From positions 8,672-72,671 of the forward strand of contig CAZBUK010000006.1 in the NCBI GenBank assembly GCA_964495085.1: a stretch of 64,000 nucleotides of DNA, given 5' to 3'. Numbering within the stretch: position 1 is the stretch's first letter; every line of letters begins with the position of its first letter. The stretch comes from CAZBUK01 sp964495085. Its GTDB lineage: Bacteria; Bacteroidota; Ignavibacteria; T3Sed10-11. Below are positions 1-8,320 of the stretch, piece after piece. The notes under the pieces were generated by a model, which saw only the letters and a program-made list of their open reading frames with translations, did no database searches and was not told the origin of the DNA. A program made the position numbers and the translations under genes.

Positions 1-2
1 CC

Positions 3-2366
3 CTTACCCGGGTTTCCGGGGTTATCTCGGCGACGGTAAACCTCGCTACGGAATCCGCCACGGTTACGCTCGATCCGGATTCTACGACGATCGACGACAT
101 CGATGAGGCGGTCCGTAAGGCAGGTTATACGATCCGGATGAACCGGATATCGATCGGAATAGAAGGCATGACCTGCGCGAGTTGCGTTGCCCGTGTGGAG
201 AAAGCGCTCGCATCGGTGGAAGGAGTTACCCGGGCGACCGTCAATCTGGCGACGGAGAAGGCGGAAATAGAATTCGCCGGAGAAATCCCCGTGGACGGAA
301 AAATCGCGGCTGCTGTCGAAAAAGCCGGCTACACGCTTGCCCGGGGAGATTCGTACGAAGAACGAACAACGAGAAAGGACAGAGAATTTGCGCTCTTAAA
401 GCGTAGATTCATAGTTAGCCTGATTCTGACAATTCCGATAACCACTGTGGAAATGGGATTGATGTGGCCGTCCGCTCCGCTACTTCATTCGGTTCCGCAT
501 CAAACCTGGAATTATATTCTGTTCTTCCTGGCGACACCGGTTATTTTCTGGGGAGGCAGCAGATTTTTCGCAGGATTCTGGTCGACCCTGAAGCACGGCA
601 CGGCGGATATGAATACGCTTATAGCGATCGGCACTTCGGCCGCATATATGTACAGTGCGGCGGCCACTTTTTTCCCGGAATTCTTTATCCGCGCCGATGA
701 AGTACCTCACGTTTACTTCGACACGGCAGCGGTGATCATCACGCTCATTCTCCTCGGACGGCTGCTGGAATCGCGGGCCAAGCATAAATCTTCTCAGGCA
801 ATTCAAAAGCTTATGAGCTTAAGTCCGAAAACGGCTCGTATACTCCGGGATAACTCAGAAATCGATGTCCCTCTCGATCAAGTAGTCGTCAACGATCTCG
901 TTATCGTCAGACCGGGAGACAAAATTCCCGTAGACGGCATCGTCGTAAACGGATCGTCGTTCGTCGATGAGTCCCTGGTAACCGGCGAACCGGTTCCCGT
1001 AGAAAAAGCTGAATCCGATGAGGTATTCGGCGGCACAATTAATACGAACGGGAACTTCACCTTTCGCGCGCTGAAGGTAGGCAAAGAGACCATGCTGGCT
1101 CAGATCGTAAAACTTGTGCAGGAGGCACAGGCATCGAAAGCGCCGATCCAGAGACTTGTGGATAAAATCGCTGCGGTCTTCGTACCGGCGGTCATAGCGC
1201 TTGCCGTGACGACGTTTGCAGGTTGGTATCTTCTGACAGATGCCGATCTCCGGTTTACGACCGCGCTGCTGAATTTTGTCGCAGTACTGATCATCGCCTG
1301 CCCGTGCGCCCTCGGCCTTGCCACACCGACTGCCATTATGGTGGGTACCGGGAAGGGTGCGGAGAGCGGGATTCTGATCAAGAACACCGAAACGCTCGAA
1401 AAGGCGAAGACACTGAAAACAGTTATTTTCGATAAGACGGGTACGTTGACAATCGGTAATCCGGAAGTCACCGATTTTATAACAACCGGAACGGATGCGC
1501 ACGAAGATGAGTTCTTGAAATATATCGGGTCTGTCGAACAAAAGTCGGAGCATCCGCTTGCCAAAGCGGTTACAGAGTATGTACGATTGAAAGAGATCGG
1601 GCTTGCAGAGGTCTCGGATTTCCGATCGTTTACCGGGTTCGGGGTAGAAGGTCTTGTCGAAGGACATACCGTGCTCATCGGCAACGAATCATTACTCGCC
1701 TCGCGGTCGACACCGGTGCCCGAAAGACTGATCGCGGAGGCGAGGCGACTTCAGGACTCCGCAAAGACTGCAGTCTACGCCGCGATAGACGGATCCGTAA
1801 TCGCATTGCTTGCTATCGCCGACGTCCTCAAGCCCGAGGCGGAACGCACGGTGGCCGACCTTCAGCAAATGGGACTCGATGTCGTCATAGTCTCGGGGGA
1901 TACTGAACGAACCGTAGCGGCAATCGCAAATCAGCTGGGAGTCAGAAATTATCTTGCAGGTATACTGCCCGACGGAAAGACGGCAATCGTGAAGAAATAT
2001 CAGGAGCAGGGTAACGTCGTCGCGGTTGTTGGAGACGGGATCAACGACGCTCCCGCCCTCGCGCAGGCCGACATTGGTATATCGATCGGAAGCGGCACCG
2101 ACGTCGCCCTGGAGGCATCGGATATCACGCTGATAACGGGCGATATCCGGGGAGTTCTCGATGCAATCCGGTTATCCCGCGCGACTTTTTCCACCATTAA
2201 ACAGAATCTGTTCTGGGCGTTTATCTACAATACCGTCGGAATACCTCTCGCTGCACTCGGATTGCTCAACCCGATGCTCGCGGCTTTCGCAATGGCGTTC
2301 AGCTCGGTTTCGGTCGTTACGAATTCGTTGCGGTTAAAACGATTCAGAATGCGACGCGGAGGATAG
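3..2366 (+). CDS. copA: Copper-exporting P1B-type ATPase CopA (5' end outside window)
   Basis: This inner-membrane ATPase exports Cu(I) from the cytoplasm. The reading frame is open to the left edge: bases 3-137 encode the end of a first heavy-metal-binding (HMA) domain, so the Met codon at 138 is internal and the true start lies outside the window. A second HMA domain with GMTCASC follows at about residues 10-16 counted from 138. Further on come the phosphatase TGEP loop, the membrane metal site CPC (about residue 386), the phosphorylation motif DKTGTLT (about 432), SEHPLA and the GDGINDAPA hinge (about 632). Eight membrane helices fit the P1B-1 class. A copper chaperone gene follows on the same strand, which supports copper over zinc or cadmium. 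Confidence 0.93.
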   Translation, partial: LTRVSGVISATVNLATESATVTLDPDSTTIDDIDEAVRKAGYTIRMNRISIGIEGMTCASCVARVEKALASVEGVTRATVNLATEKAEIEFAGEIPVDGKIAAAVEKAGYTLARGDSYEERTTRKDREFALLKRRFIVSLILTIPITTVEMGLMWPSAPLLHSVPHQTWNYILFFLATPVIFWGGSRFFAGFWSTLKHGTADMNTLIAIGTSAAYMYSAAATFFPEFFIRADEVPHVYFDTAAVIITLILLGRLLESRAKHKSSQAIQKLMSLSPKTARILRDNSEIDVPLDQVVVNDLVIVRPGDKIPVDGIVVNGSSFVDESLVTGEPVPVEKAESDEVFGGTINTNGNFTFRALKVGKETMLAQIVKLVQEAQASKAPIQRLVDKIAAVFVPAVIALAVTTFAGWYLLTDADLRFTTALLNFVAVLIIACPCALGLATPTAIMVGTGKGAESGILIKNTETLEKAKTLKTVIFDKTGTLTIGNPEVTDFITTGTDAHEDEFLKYIGSVEQKSEHPLAKAVTEYVRLKEIGLAEVSDFRSFTGFGVEGLVEGHTVLIGNESLLASRSTPVPERLIAEARRLQDSAKTAVYAAIDGSVIALLAIADVLKPEAERTVADLQQMGLDVVIVSGDTERTVAAIANQLGVRNYLAGILPDGKTAIVKKYQEQGNVVAVVGDGINDAPALAQADIGISIGSGTDVALEASDITLITGDIRGVLDAIRLSRATFSTIKQNLFWAFIYNTVGIPLAALGLLNPMLAAFAMAFSSVSVVTNSLRLKRFRMRRGG

Positions 2367-2501
2367 TCTCGGTGACAGCAACCGGCTCAAGCGCTCAAAA
2401 AGAATTCTATTCGGATCTACAATTATACATGAGGGTTCCAGACACGGTATAGAAATACGGAATGATAAACGCAGAAATAAAATCTGAAAGGGGTATACGA
2501 A

Positions 2502-2714
2502 ATGGCGAATCAAACCACCATCCAGGTTGAGGGGATGACATGCGGACATTGCGAGTCTGCAGTTAAGAACGCTGTAGAAGCCGTAGACGGCGTGAAGCAG
2601 GCATCGGCATCGAAGGATAATAAAACCGTGACAATTCTCTACGAGGGGGAACTGAATTCTGCAGAGATCAAACAGGCGATCGAAGACGCGGGATATACCG
2701 TTACGTTACTCTAA
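2502..2714 (+). CDS. copZ: Copper chaperone CopZ-like HMA protein
   Basis: This 70-residue single-domain HMA protein has the metal site GMTCGHC (cysteines 14 and 17) near its N-terminus and the usual beta-alpha-beta-beta-alpha-beta length. It is expected to bind Cu(I) in the cytoplasm and deliver it to the ATPase encoded 135 bp upstream on the same strand. A GAAAGGGG ribosome-binding site precedes the ATG. Other metals cannot be excluded from sequence alone, but the neighbour argues for copper. The gene converges on the minus-strand barrel gene only 9 bp away, with no clear terminator between them. Confidence 0.88.
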   Translation: MANQTTIQVEGMTCGHCESAVKNAVEAVDGVKQASASKDNKTVTILYEGELNSAEIKQAIEDAGYTVTLL

Positions 2715-2723
2715 CCGTTAACA

Positions 2724-3500
2724 TTAAAATACAAACTTTATCCCGTTCTTAAAACTGGACAGTGTACCGCGTATCCCTTCCGGCGGCCGGCTGTTATGAG
2801 TAATTCCATAAACCATATTCAGTGCGAAGGAGTCCCCTACTTTGAATTCGAGAACGGTTTCCGCGGAGAGTTTCACATCCGAAAAATTTAAAACATTGGG
2901 TTGGTAAAATCCGATAAGATTCAGAGTAAAGCTCCTGGATGCAGCTGCGCTGAAGGAGATATAGGTGCTCAACCGGTGAGTCCGGTAAATGGCCGTTTTC
3001 CCTCTCTCTTCCTCGTACTCGTACATATACAGAGGTCCGACATAAACGGCGAGGCTGTCGCTGACATCGATCCTGACCCGGGGACCTGCGCCTACCAGAC
3101 CTCTGAATCCCAGCTTAATTGATTCGTTGCGCTGCGCCTGGCTGAACACCTCGACGGCAAACCGATGCGATAAAAGCCTGGTATACCGCAAATGCTGGTA
3201 CATCGCTCCGACCAGGCTCCGGCTATTGACCAGGGTGAGATCCAGATTCGACATCGAGAGCAAGGTGTAGGGCGTTTTCCGGTATGCGATCTCAAACGAA
3301 TTGAACGATTGAAAGATATCGTTGTCGTTCTGAAGAAAATTCGCCTGGATAGCCACGCTCCCCGACCAGCCCTGTTTCCTCCCGTCATGAGTTCTGCTGT
3401 CGATGTGCACGATCTGCTGGCCGGTTATATCGGGCGTAAATGCAATAAGGAGTAAGAGCCAAACGATCGAGGTCAGTAGAATTTTCTGCTGTCGGTGCAT
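2724..3500 (-). CDS. DUF481-like outer-membrane beta-barrel protein
   Basis: This 258-residue protein has an N-terminal signal peptide (hydrophobic stretch about 9-27, likely cut after TGQ). The remainder is made of alternating amphipathic beta-strands and ends in a terminal Phe, as in outer-membrane barrels. Its pattern resembles the DUF481 (YdiY-like) family, whose members are salt- or stress-related outer-membrane proteins of unknown function. It lies downstream of ccmF on the same strand but is separated from it by a hairpin terminator, so it is probably transcribed independently. The family assignment is by pattern only. Confidence 0.6.
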   Translation of the reverse strand: MHRQQKILLTSIVWLLLLIAFTPDITGQQIVHIDSRTHDGRKQGWSGSVAIQANFLQNDNDIFQSFNSFEIAYRKTPYTLLSMSNLDLTLVNSRSLVGAMYQHLRYTRLLSHRFAVEVFSQAQRNESIKLGFRGLVGAGPRVRIDVSDSLAVYVGPLYMYEYEEERGKTAIYRTHRLSTYISFSAAASRSFTLNLIGFYQPNVLNFSDVKLSAETVLEFKVGDSFALNMVYGITHNSRPPEGIRGTLSSFKNGIKFVF

Positions 3501-3604
3501 TATGGATCCTCAAAGGTGAATAGTTCGGTTCAGTATCCGGCGGTAATCGGAGCGAAGCCGGAAGTGCGATAAGAACCGGTTGGTCCTCAATATCGGAGCG
3601 ACGA

Positions 3605-3636
3605 TAAAAAAGCCTCCCTCCTTCCGGAGAGAGGCT
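3605..3636 (-). terminator. Rho-independent terminator after ccmF
   Basis: The arms AGCCTCCCTCC (3611-3621) and GGAGAGAGGCT (3626-3636) form a stem with one mismatch and a 4-nt loop. On the minus strand the stem is followed by six T residues. It lies 34 bp past the ccmF stop codon and should end the ccmC-D-E-F transcript. Confidence 0.85.
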
Positions 3637-3669
3637 CGTTTAAAAACAAATACCGGGAATTTGACGGTA

Positions 3670-5970
3670 TCAGGACCAGGTTTCCTGATCTTTCGGACGG
3701 GCTTCCTTCGTCCGGCGGGCGATAGTGATGACAAGTCCCGCCATGGCGATGATTGTGCCTAACCAAACGAGGTTTATGAAGGGCTTGATGCTCGCCTCCA
3801 CAATCAGAACGTCCTGCTTCGTTGCTGGACCGGATGCGGTAAGCGTCGCGGCTCCCGACGTTACCTCAATCTGCACGGATGAATTTTCCGGATTCGACTG
3901 GTCGGGACGGATCGAGATCACATTGAACCGAAGTTTACTATCGGCGGTTAGTGCAGGGCGGAAATCCATGCCGTCACTGCTGTTAAGCACCTGGGGAACG
4001 ACACGTTCCGTCCTGCCCTCTTTCGAGACGGTAAGAACGACCCCGATATTCATCTCGTCTGAAGCCCCCATCATCCCCATATGTGCGTCCGTATCGAAGT
4101 CGAACCCTGTAAAGGTCACCGTATATCCGTCGATCTCTTTTTTCTGACCGCGTTGAAGCGAATGGGTACTGCCGAACGTCGCCTCAATTTCCTTTGTATC
4201 GAGACCGAGGGGTGCGAGGTAAAAATCGAACGTGAGCTGGTTCACGATATCGGGATTCCGGATCAGACTGTTATTAAATTCGCTTTGGTACATCACCGGC
4301 GCGAGATTAATCTGCCTGCCGTTCCGCTCCGCGATTACGTTGAACGCCCATCGTTCGTGGCCTGCCGGCGTATATCCCGTATAGGTAAGGGTATACCCGA
4401 GCGCTTCGACGGGTTCGCCCTGTACCAGTTGAATCGTTTGCTGCTGGTTATATTTTGCCGTCGTGATAAAACCGAGTAAGAGCAAACCGACGCCGATATG
4501 AGCTATGGCGCCGCCGGCAAATTTCGGATTTCCCCGTCCCACCCGGAACGCGATCTGCAGATTGATGACAAGTACGAACCAAGCCGCCCAGGTCAGGAAG
4601 ATCATGAGGAGGGATGAAATGCCGAAAAATATCATGACGCCGGTGGCGAGCGTGGAGACGATGACTGCCGGCAGCATGCTTCGGATCAGAGAGCTCACCT
4701 TCGATTGCTTCCACCAGAGAATCTGGCCGAGACCGGCAAGGAGCGCGATGGCGATTCCGAATGGAGTAGTCGTTTTTTCATAGAAGGAAATATCGACCGC
4801 GCTCACCTGTCCTTTGATCAGATTGGTAATGATCGGCGAAGATGTACCGACAATGGTAAAGAGCGCAATGAATACGAGAGAGGCAGAGCCGAGAAACAGC
4901 GCGAATTCGCGCGAAATATAATTATATTCGATCGGGACATGCGGCATTTCCCTCATTCTTGCAAAGAGGAGTCCGAACCCCGACCCTGCAAAGAAGATGA
5001 TAAAGGAGAGCAGCAGGATATATGCCATCCATCCGGGTTCCACAAATGAGTGAACCGAGGTCGCTCCGAGAACTCCGCTTCGGGTCAGGAAGGTACTGTA
5101 CAGCACCAGCACGAAGGTGAATATGCCAAGTGCAAGATTGGTTCTGACGAAGGCGCCGCTCCGCCGCTGGGCGAGCATCGTGTGTAATGCTGCGAGTCCA
5201 ACCAGCCAGGGGACAAGCGATGAATTCTCCACCGGATCCCACGCCCAATATCCGCCCCATCCGAGCGTTTCATATGCCCAGTAGCCGCCGAGCATGATAC
5301 CAGTCCCGAGCGCGAGTACGCCGAAAGCGAACCAGGGAGTCGCGGGACGAACCCAGTGAGTATAATCCTTCTTGAGAAGGGCAGCGACGGCGAAAGCGTA
5401 CGTAACGCCCATCGATGCGAATCCGATGAATAAAATCGGCGGATGGATCACCATCCAGTAATTCTGCAGAAGCGGATTCAAACCGCGTCCGTTTGCGGGG
5501 ACGAATCCCGCATCCACCTGTCCGGGAAACGACTGCCACACCCGCAGAAAGGGATCTTTGACGATGAGCATTATCAGGAGCGCGGTTACGATAAGCGAAT
5601 AGACGAACATCAACTGACTCTCGTAACCTTTATTGCTCGAGTATTGCATCAGAAATACACCGACGAGTGATGCGAAGAGCGCCCAGAGAAGAAAACTGCC
5701 TTCCTGACCCGCCCAAAACGACGCGGCGAGCAGACTCGTCGGAAGCTCCATCGAACTGTAGCTCCACACGTACGTATATTGAAACTGATGGGTTAAAATG
5801 AGATACATCAAAATCGCCGACGCTATCATAATGCTCACAACGGAAACGTGGTATCCCGTCCGGGCGAGCCGGATGTATTTGATTTCCTTTTTGCTGAATG
5901 ACAGGTAATACGTCGCCAGCGATAGCAGTATACCCCCGAACGCCAGCATAATAATATAACTTCCGATCAT
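3670..5970 (-). CDS. ccmF: Cytochrome c heme lyase subunit CcmF
   Basis: This 766-residue polytopic membrane protein is of the CcmF/NrfE/CcsA heme-handling family. It carries the tryptophan-rich WWD-type motif WGGYWAWDPVENSS (around residues 237-250), the conserved HPPILFIG histidine before it, a helical bundle, and a periplasmic domain near the C-terminus before the last helix. In System I maturation CcmF takes heme from holo-CcmE and attaches it to apocytochrome c in the periplasm. It is the last gene of ccmC-D-E-F, 28 bp after ccmE. The normal CcmF partners CcmH and CcmG are not encoded anywhere in this window, consistent with the variant CcmE next to it. Confidence 0.95.
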   Translation of the reverse strand: MIGSYIIMLAFGGILLSLATYYLSFSKKEIKYIRLARTGYHVSVVSIMIASAILMYLILTHQFQYTYVWSYSSMELPTSLLAASFWAGQEGSFLLWALFASLVGVFLMQYSSNKGYESQLMFVYSLIVTALLIMLIVKDPFLRVWQSFPGQVDAGFVPANGRGLNPLLQNYWMVIHPPILFIGFASMGVTYAFAVAALLKKDYTHWVRPATPWFAFGVLALGTGIMLGGYWAYETLGWGGYWAWDPVENSSLVPWLVGLAALHTMLAQRRSGAFVRTNLALGIFTFVLVLYSTFLTRSGVLGATSVHSFVEPGWMAYILLLSFIIFFAGSGFGLLFARMREMPHVPIEYNYISREFALFLGSASLVFIALFTIVGTSSPIITNLIKGQVSAVDISFYEKTTTPFGIAIALLAGLGQILWWKQSKVSSLIRSMLPAVIVSTLATGVMIFFGISSLLMIFLTWAAWFVLVINLQIAFRVGRGNPKFAGGAIAHIGVGLLLLGFITTAKYNQQQTIQLVQGEPVEALGYTLTYTGYTPAGHERWAFNVIAERNGRQINLAPVMYQSEFNNSLIRNPDIVNQLTFDFYLAPLGLDTKEIEATFGSTHSLQRGQKKEIDGYTVTFTGFDFDTDAHMGMMGASDEMNIGVVLTVSKEGRTERVVPQVLNSSDGMDFRPALTADSKLRFNVISIRPDQSNPENSSVQIEVTSGAATLTASGPATKQDVLIVEASIKPFINLVWLGTIIAMAGLVITIARRTKEARPKDQETWS

Positions 5971-5998
5971 TTTTCCTCCTTGAATGAATGAACCGCCC

Positions 5999-6409
5999 TC
6001 AGTAACCGCCGCTCTGGTCAGCCGTGCCCATTACCTCTTCTCCTTTGCCCTCGTATTTCGACGGGCATTTCGTCAGCACGTTGGTCGATCGGAATTCCGA
6101 ATCGGAGACGAATCGTCCCCGGGCGACGACGCTCGTCGCAATTTCGAAGTTATTCGGTCTTGCTCCCTCAAGAACTACGCGCATTTCCTGTCCGTTCCTG
6201 TCTACCATATAGAATACGAATTCATTTCGGTTCGCATCATATTCGGCCCCCTTTTCCTCTACCCAGATGCCTTCAACCTGGACGGTACGTCCGGTCTCGA
6301 GAGCAGTCGTGAAATCAGTATATTCGACATTGCTTTCGAGAAACGAGTAAGTTCCGAATATAATGAAAACTACGACGATGATGCTTGCGGTAATTACTTT
6401 TAAATTCAT
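5999..6409 (-). CDS. ccmE: Heme chaperone CcmE, cysteine (CxxxY) type
   Basis: This 136-residue protein has one N-terminal membrane anchor (about 5-22) and a periplasmic OB-fold domain. CcmE receives heme from CcmC and passes it to CcmF. In the classical family heme is bound covalently by a histidine in an HxxxY motif. Here the motif reads KCPSKYEGKG, with Cys115 (codon TGC at 6065-6067) in place of the histidine and Tyr119 retained. This CxxxY type is known from archaea and Desulfovibrio-like bacteria, where it goes with a maturation system lacking CcmH. The substitution is seen directly; the CcmH-less system is inferred from the missing neighbours. Confidence 0.93.
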   Translation of the reverse strand: MNLKVITASIIVVVFIIFGTYSFLESNVEYTDFTTALETGRTVQVEGIWVEEKGAEYDANRNEFVFYMVDRNGQEMRVVLEGARPNNFEIATSVVARGRFVSDSEFRSTNVLTKCPSKYEGKGEEVMGTADQSGGY

Positions 6410-6423
6410 GTGCGCTCGCTCCT

Positions 6424-6585
6424 TTATTGCCCCGTTTGTTTTCTGTTAATCGTTGACTCTTCCAATTTTTTAATTTTCTTATCAAGCCGGAACAGATAGA
6501 TATAGATGGCTGCCCAGATCACAAGCACGATGAACAGGACGATATAGAGATCGTGCTTGTCGAGAAAATCGTACAATGTTTCCAA
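6424..6585 (-). CDS. ccmD: Small membrane protein, likely CcmD
   Basis: This 53-residue reading frame starts at a TTG codon (6585-6583), six bases after a strong AGGAG ribosome-binding site. That site overlaps the ccmC stop codon (TAGGAG). The peptide begins METLYDFLDKHDLY, has a single hydrophobic helix (about 14-32) and then a lysine/glutamate-rich tail (FRLDKKIKKLEE). Length, topology and position between ccmC and ccmE match CcmD, which helps release holo-CcmE from the CcmABC complex. ATG-only gene calling would miss it. An ATG sits just upstream in another frame but gives no membrane protein. Confidence 0.72.
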   Translation of the reverse strand: METLYDFLDKHDLYIVLFIVLVIWAAIYIYLFRLDKKIKKLEESTINRKQTGQ

Positions 6586-6594
6586 TCATGTCTC

Positions 6595-7299
6595 CTATTC
6601 GAATGCCTTAGCCGTTTCATGGTGAAGTTCGAGTTTACCAAGACGTACCCGTAACTGATACATCCAGAGATACAACAGTGTAAATCCGAGAAGCGAGGAG
6701 ATGAAAACAATGTACATCGTTGTATCCATACTAAAATCGACGACGGGACCCTTCCCCCCGTCGCTCGCTGAACCGGGATGCAATCCGGTCATCATACGGG
6801 GAAGGATGAAAACCAGGAAAGGTACGGTGACGAATGCAACCGTTGCGTACACGGCGGAAAGACTCGCCCGCTTCTCTTCGGTATCTATCGCCGACCTGAG
6901 CGCAAAGTATGCACCGTAGATCAGCATCAGGACGAATATACTCGTTTGACGGGGATCCCAGTTCCAGTATTCTCCCCAATTAAATTTAGCCCATATCGCT
7001 CCCGTGACGGTTGCGAGCACGCAGAAAATGAGTCCAAGACCAGCCGCCGAGGCGGATTTGATATCGTATTCGAGATCTCTCGTACGAAGATAGTTAATTC
7101 CGCTGATCATCGCCATCATAAATGCGACAACGGAGATCCAGGCTGTCGGGACGTGAAAAAAGATAATGCGCGCTTTATCCTCGAGGCCGGGGATATTGGG
7201 GAATTCAAACCATGATTGTGGAGAATGAACGATCGGGAAGGCAAATCCGACGATTATCACCAAGCTCAACCAGGCACCGAGGAATATTTTCCAGTTCAT
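6595..7299 (-). CDS. ccmC: Heme exporter/handling protein CcmC
   Basis: This 234-residue protein has six predicted membrane helices and the WWD motif WGEYWNWDPRQTS (about residues 108-120). Histidines such as FFHVP flank the motif as candidate heme ligands. CcmC presents heme to CcmE at the outer face of the inner membrane. It is the first gene of ccmC-D-E-F; the ccmD ribosome-binding site overlaps its stop codon. A 352-bp gap separates it from ccmB-ccmA, which is unusual for these genes and suggests its own promoter. Confidence 0.95.
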   Translation of the reverse strand: MNWKIFLGAWLSLVIIVGFAFPIVHSPQSWFEFPNIPGLEDKARIIFFHVPTAWISVVAFMMAMISGINYLRTRDLEYDIKSASAAGLGLIFCVLATVTGAIWAKFNWGEYWNWDPRQTSIFVLMLIYGAYFALRSAIDTEEKRASLSAVYATVAFVTVPFLVFILPRMMTGLHPGSASDGGKGPVVDFSMDTTMYIVFISSLLGFTLLYLWMYQLRVRLGKLELHHETAKAFE

Positions 7300-7324
7300 A
7301 GGTGTAGAATTTTTCTACTATGAT

Positions 7325-7340
7325 GACAAATTACGTGCCA
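7325..7340 (-). promoter_or_regulatory. Possible sigma-54-like promoter upstream of ccmC
   Basis: On the minus strand TGGCACGTAATTTGTC matches the -24 element TGGCACG and the spacing to a -12 element. The -12 element reads TTGT instead of TTGC. It sits 26 bp upstream of the ccmC start. No rpoN or enhancer-binding protein gene is visible in the window, so this is a weak motif call. Confidence 0.25.
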
Positions 7341-7651
7341 AAGAGGTGTTGAAAATTTCGTCAATTTATCAAGTTCTGACTGTGGCGTTTGCCAGAAATC
7401 TTATTTTTCGGAAGAAACCCGGTAACGATGTGTAAAAATAAGAAAACTCAATCTATTAGGCAAATCCGGAACTGGGGGCTCATGTACAGTTCCTCTGCCG
7501 TCATATGCCCTGTACGGCGTCAATTGTACGCAATATGAACTATCGCCGTTACTATTTCTGAGGCTTTAGTTTCTGTTCGAATCAGGGATCTCGGCGAATC
7601 ATGCATCTCAGTCATTATCCCGCCCTCGCTTTTCAGGTTCGACATGCCAGC
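7341..7651. other. Non-coding gap between ccmC and ccmB
   Basis: There is no convincing reading frame, RNA gene or terminator here. The stretch is somewhat AT-rich toward ccmC. It splits a gene group that is usually contiguous and is the expected place for regulatory sequence of ccmC-D-E-F. Confidence 0.5.
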
Positions 7652-8320
7652 TCAGTCTTTCCAGACATAGTCAAAAAGTACCCATGAGACCGCAACGAGA
7701 ACGACCGTGTAGGATACCAGTACTCTGAATTCACTTAACGCTTCCGAGAACGGAGCGCCGTCCAGAGAGAGTTTCGTCGCATTCATCACGGTCATGAGCA
7801 GCGGCAATAATATCGGAAACGATAATACGGGATACAGCGTTCCCTTCGAATTCGCCTTGGCTATGATGGCAGCGATGATCGTGGATGCGCATGCGAGTCC
7901 CGCGCTCCCGAGTATCAGCGTAGTGAGAAATATGCTCGTCGTCTGAACCTTGAAGAGCGGAATGAATATGAGGTACAGAATCACGACCAGCGTATTTATC
8001 GAAAATATCAGCACGATATTGAAAAGCAGCTTCCCGAAATAGACCACCGAGGGCCGTGCGATAAGCTGAAGCGTCATGCTTGTGCCTCTCTCCTCCTCGC
8101 TCACGAACGACCGGGATAGTCCGGACATCGCGGAAAAGAATATCACGACCCACAGCATGCCGGCGAGAACGTCCGGAGATACTCGTTCCCCGCCGATCGA
8201 AAACAGAATGATCGAGAGCGTCGTCACGACGAACATGACGAGCGCGTTTATGGCATACCGCGTCCGAAGTTCCGACTGGAGATCCTTAATAAAAAGCGCC
8301 GCTGTTTGACTGAGCATCAT
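7652..8320 (-). CDS. ccmB: Heme-related ABC transporter permease CcmB
   Basis: This 222-residue ABC-2 type permease has six hydrophobic segments and the CcmB-typical KDLQSELRTRYAIN start. The central FVSEEERGTSMTLQL segment is a cytoplasmic coupling region. With CcmA it forms the ATPase complex that uses ATP to release holo-CcmE from CcmC. Its start overlaps the ccmA stop by 4 bases, so the two are translationally coupled. Confidence 0.93.
   Translation of the reverse strand: MMLSQTAALFIKDLQSELRTRYAINALVMFVVTTLSIILFSIGGERVSPDVLAGMLWVVIFFSAMSGLSRSFVSEEERGTSMTLQLIARPSVVYFGKLLFNIVLIFSINTLVVILYLIFIPLFKVQTTSIFLTTLILGSAGLACASTIIAAIIAKANSKGTLYPVLSFPILLPLLMTVMNATKLSLDGAPFSEALSEFRVLVSYTVVLVAVSWVLFDYVWKD

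Noticed and set aside
855..1667. Long open frame on the minus strand opposite copA
   Set aside because: It is a shadow of the strongly conserved P-type ATPase frame, has Arg/Tyr-rich composition and no family features.
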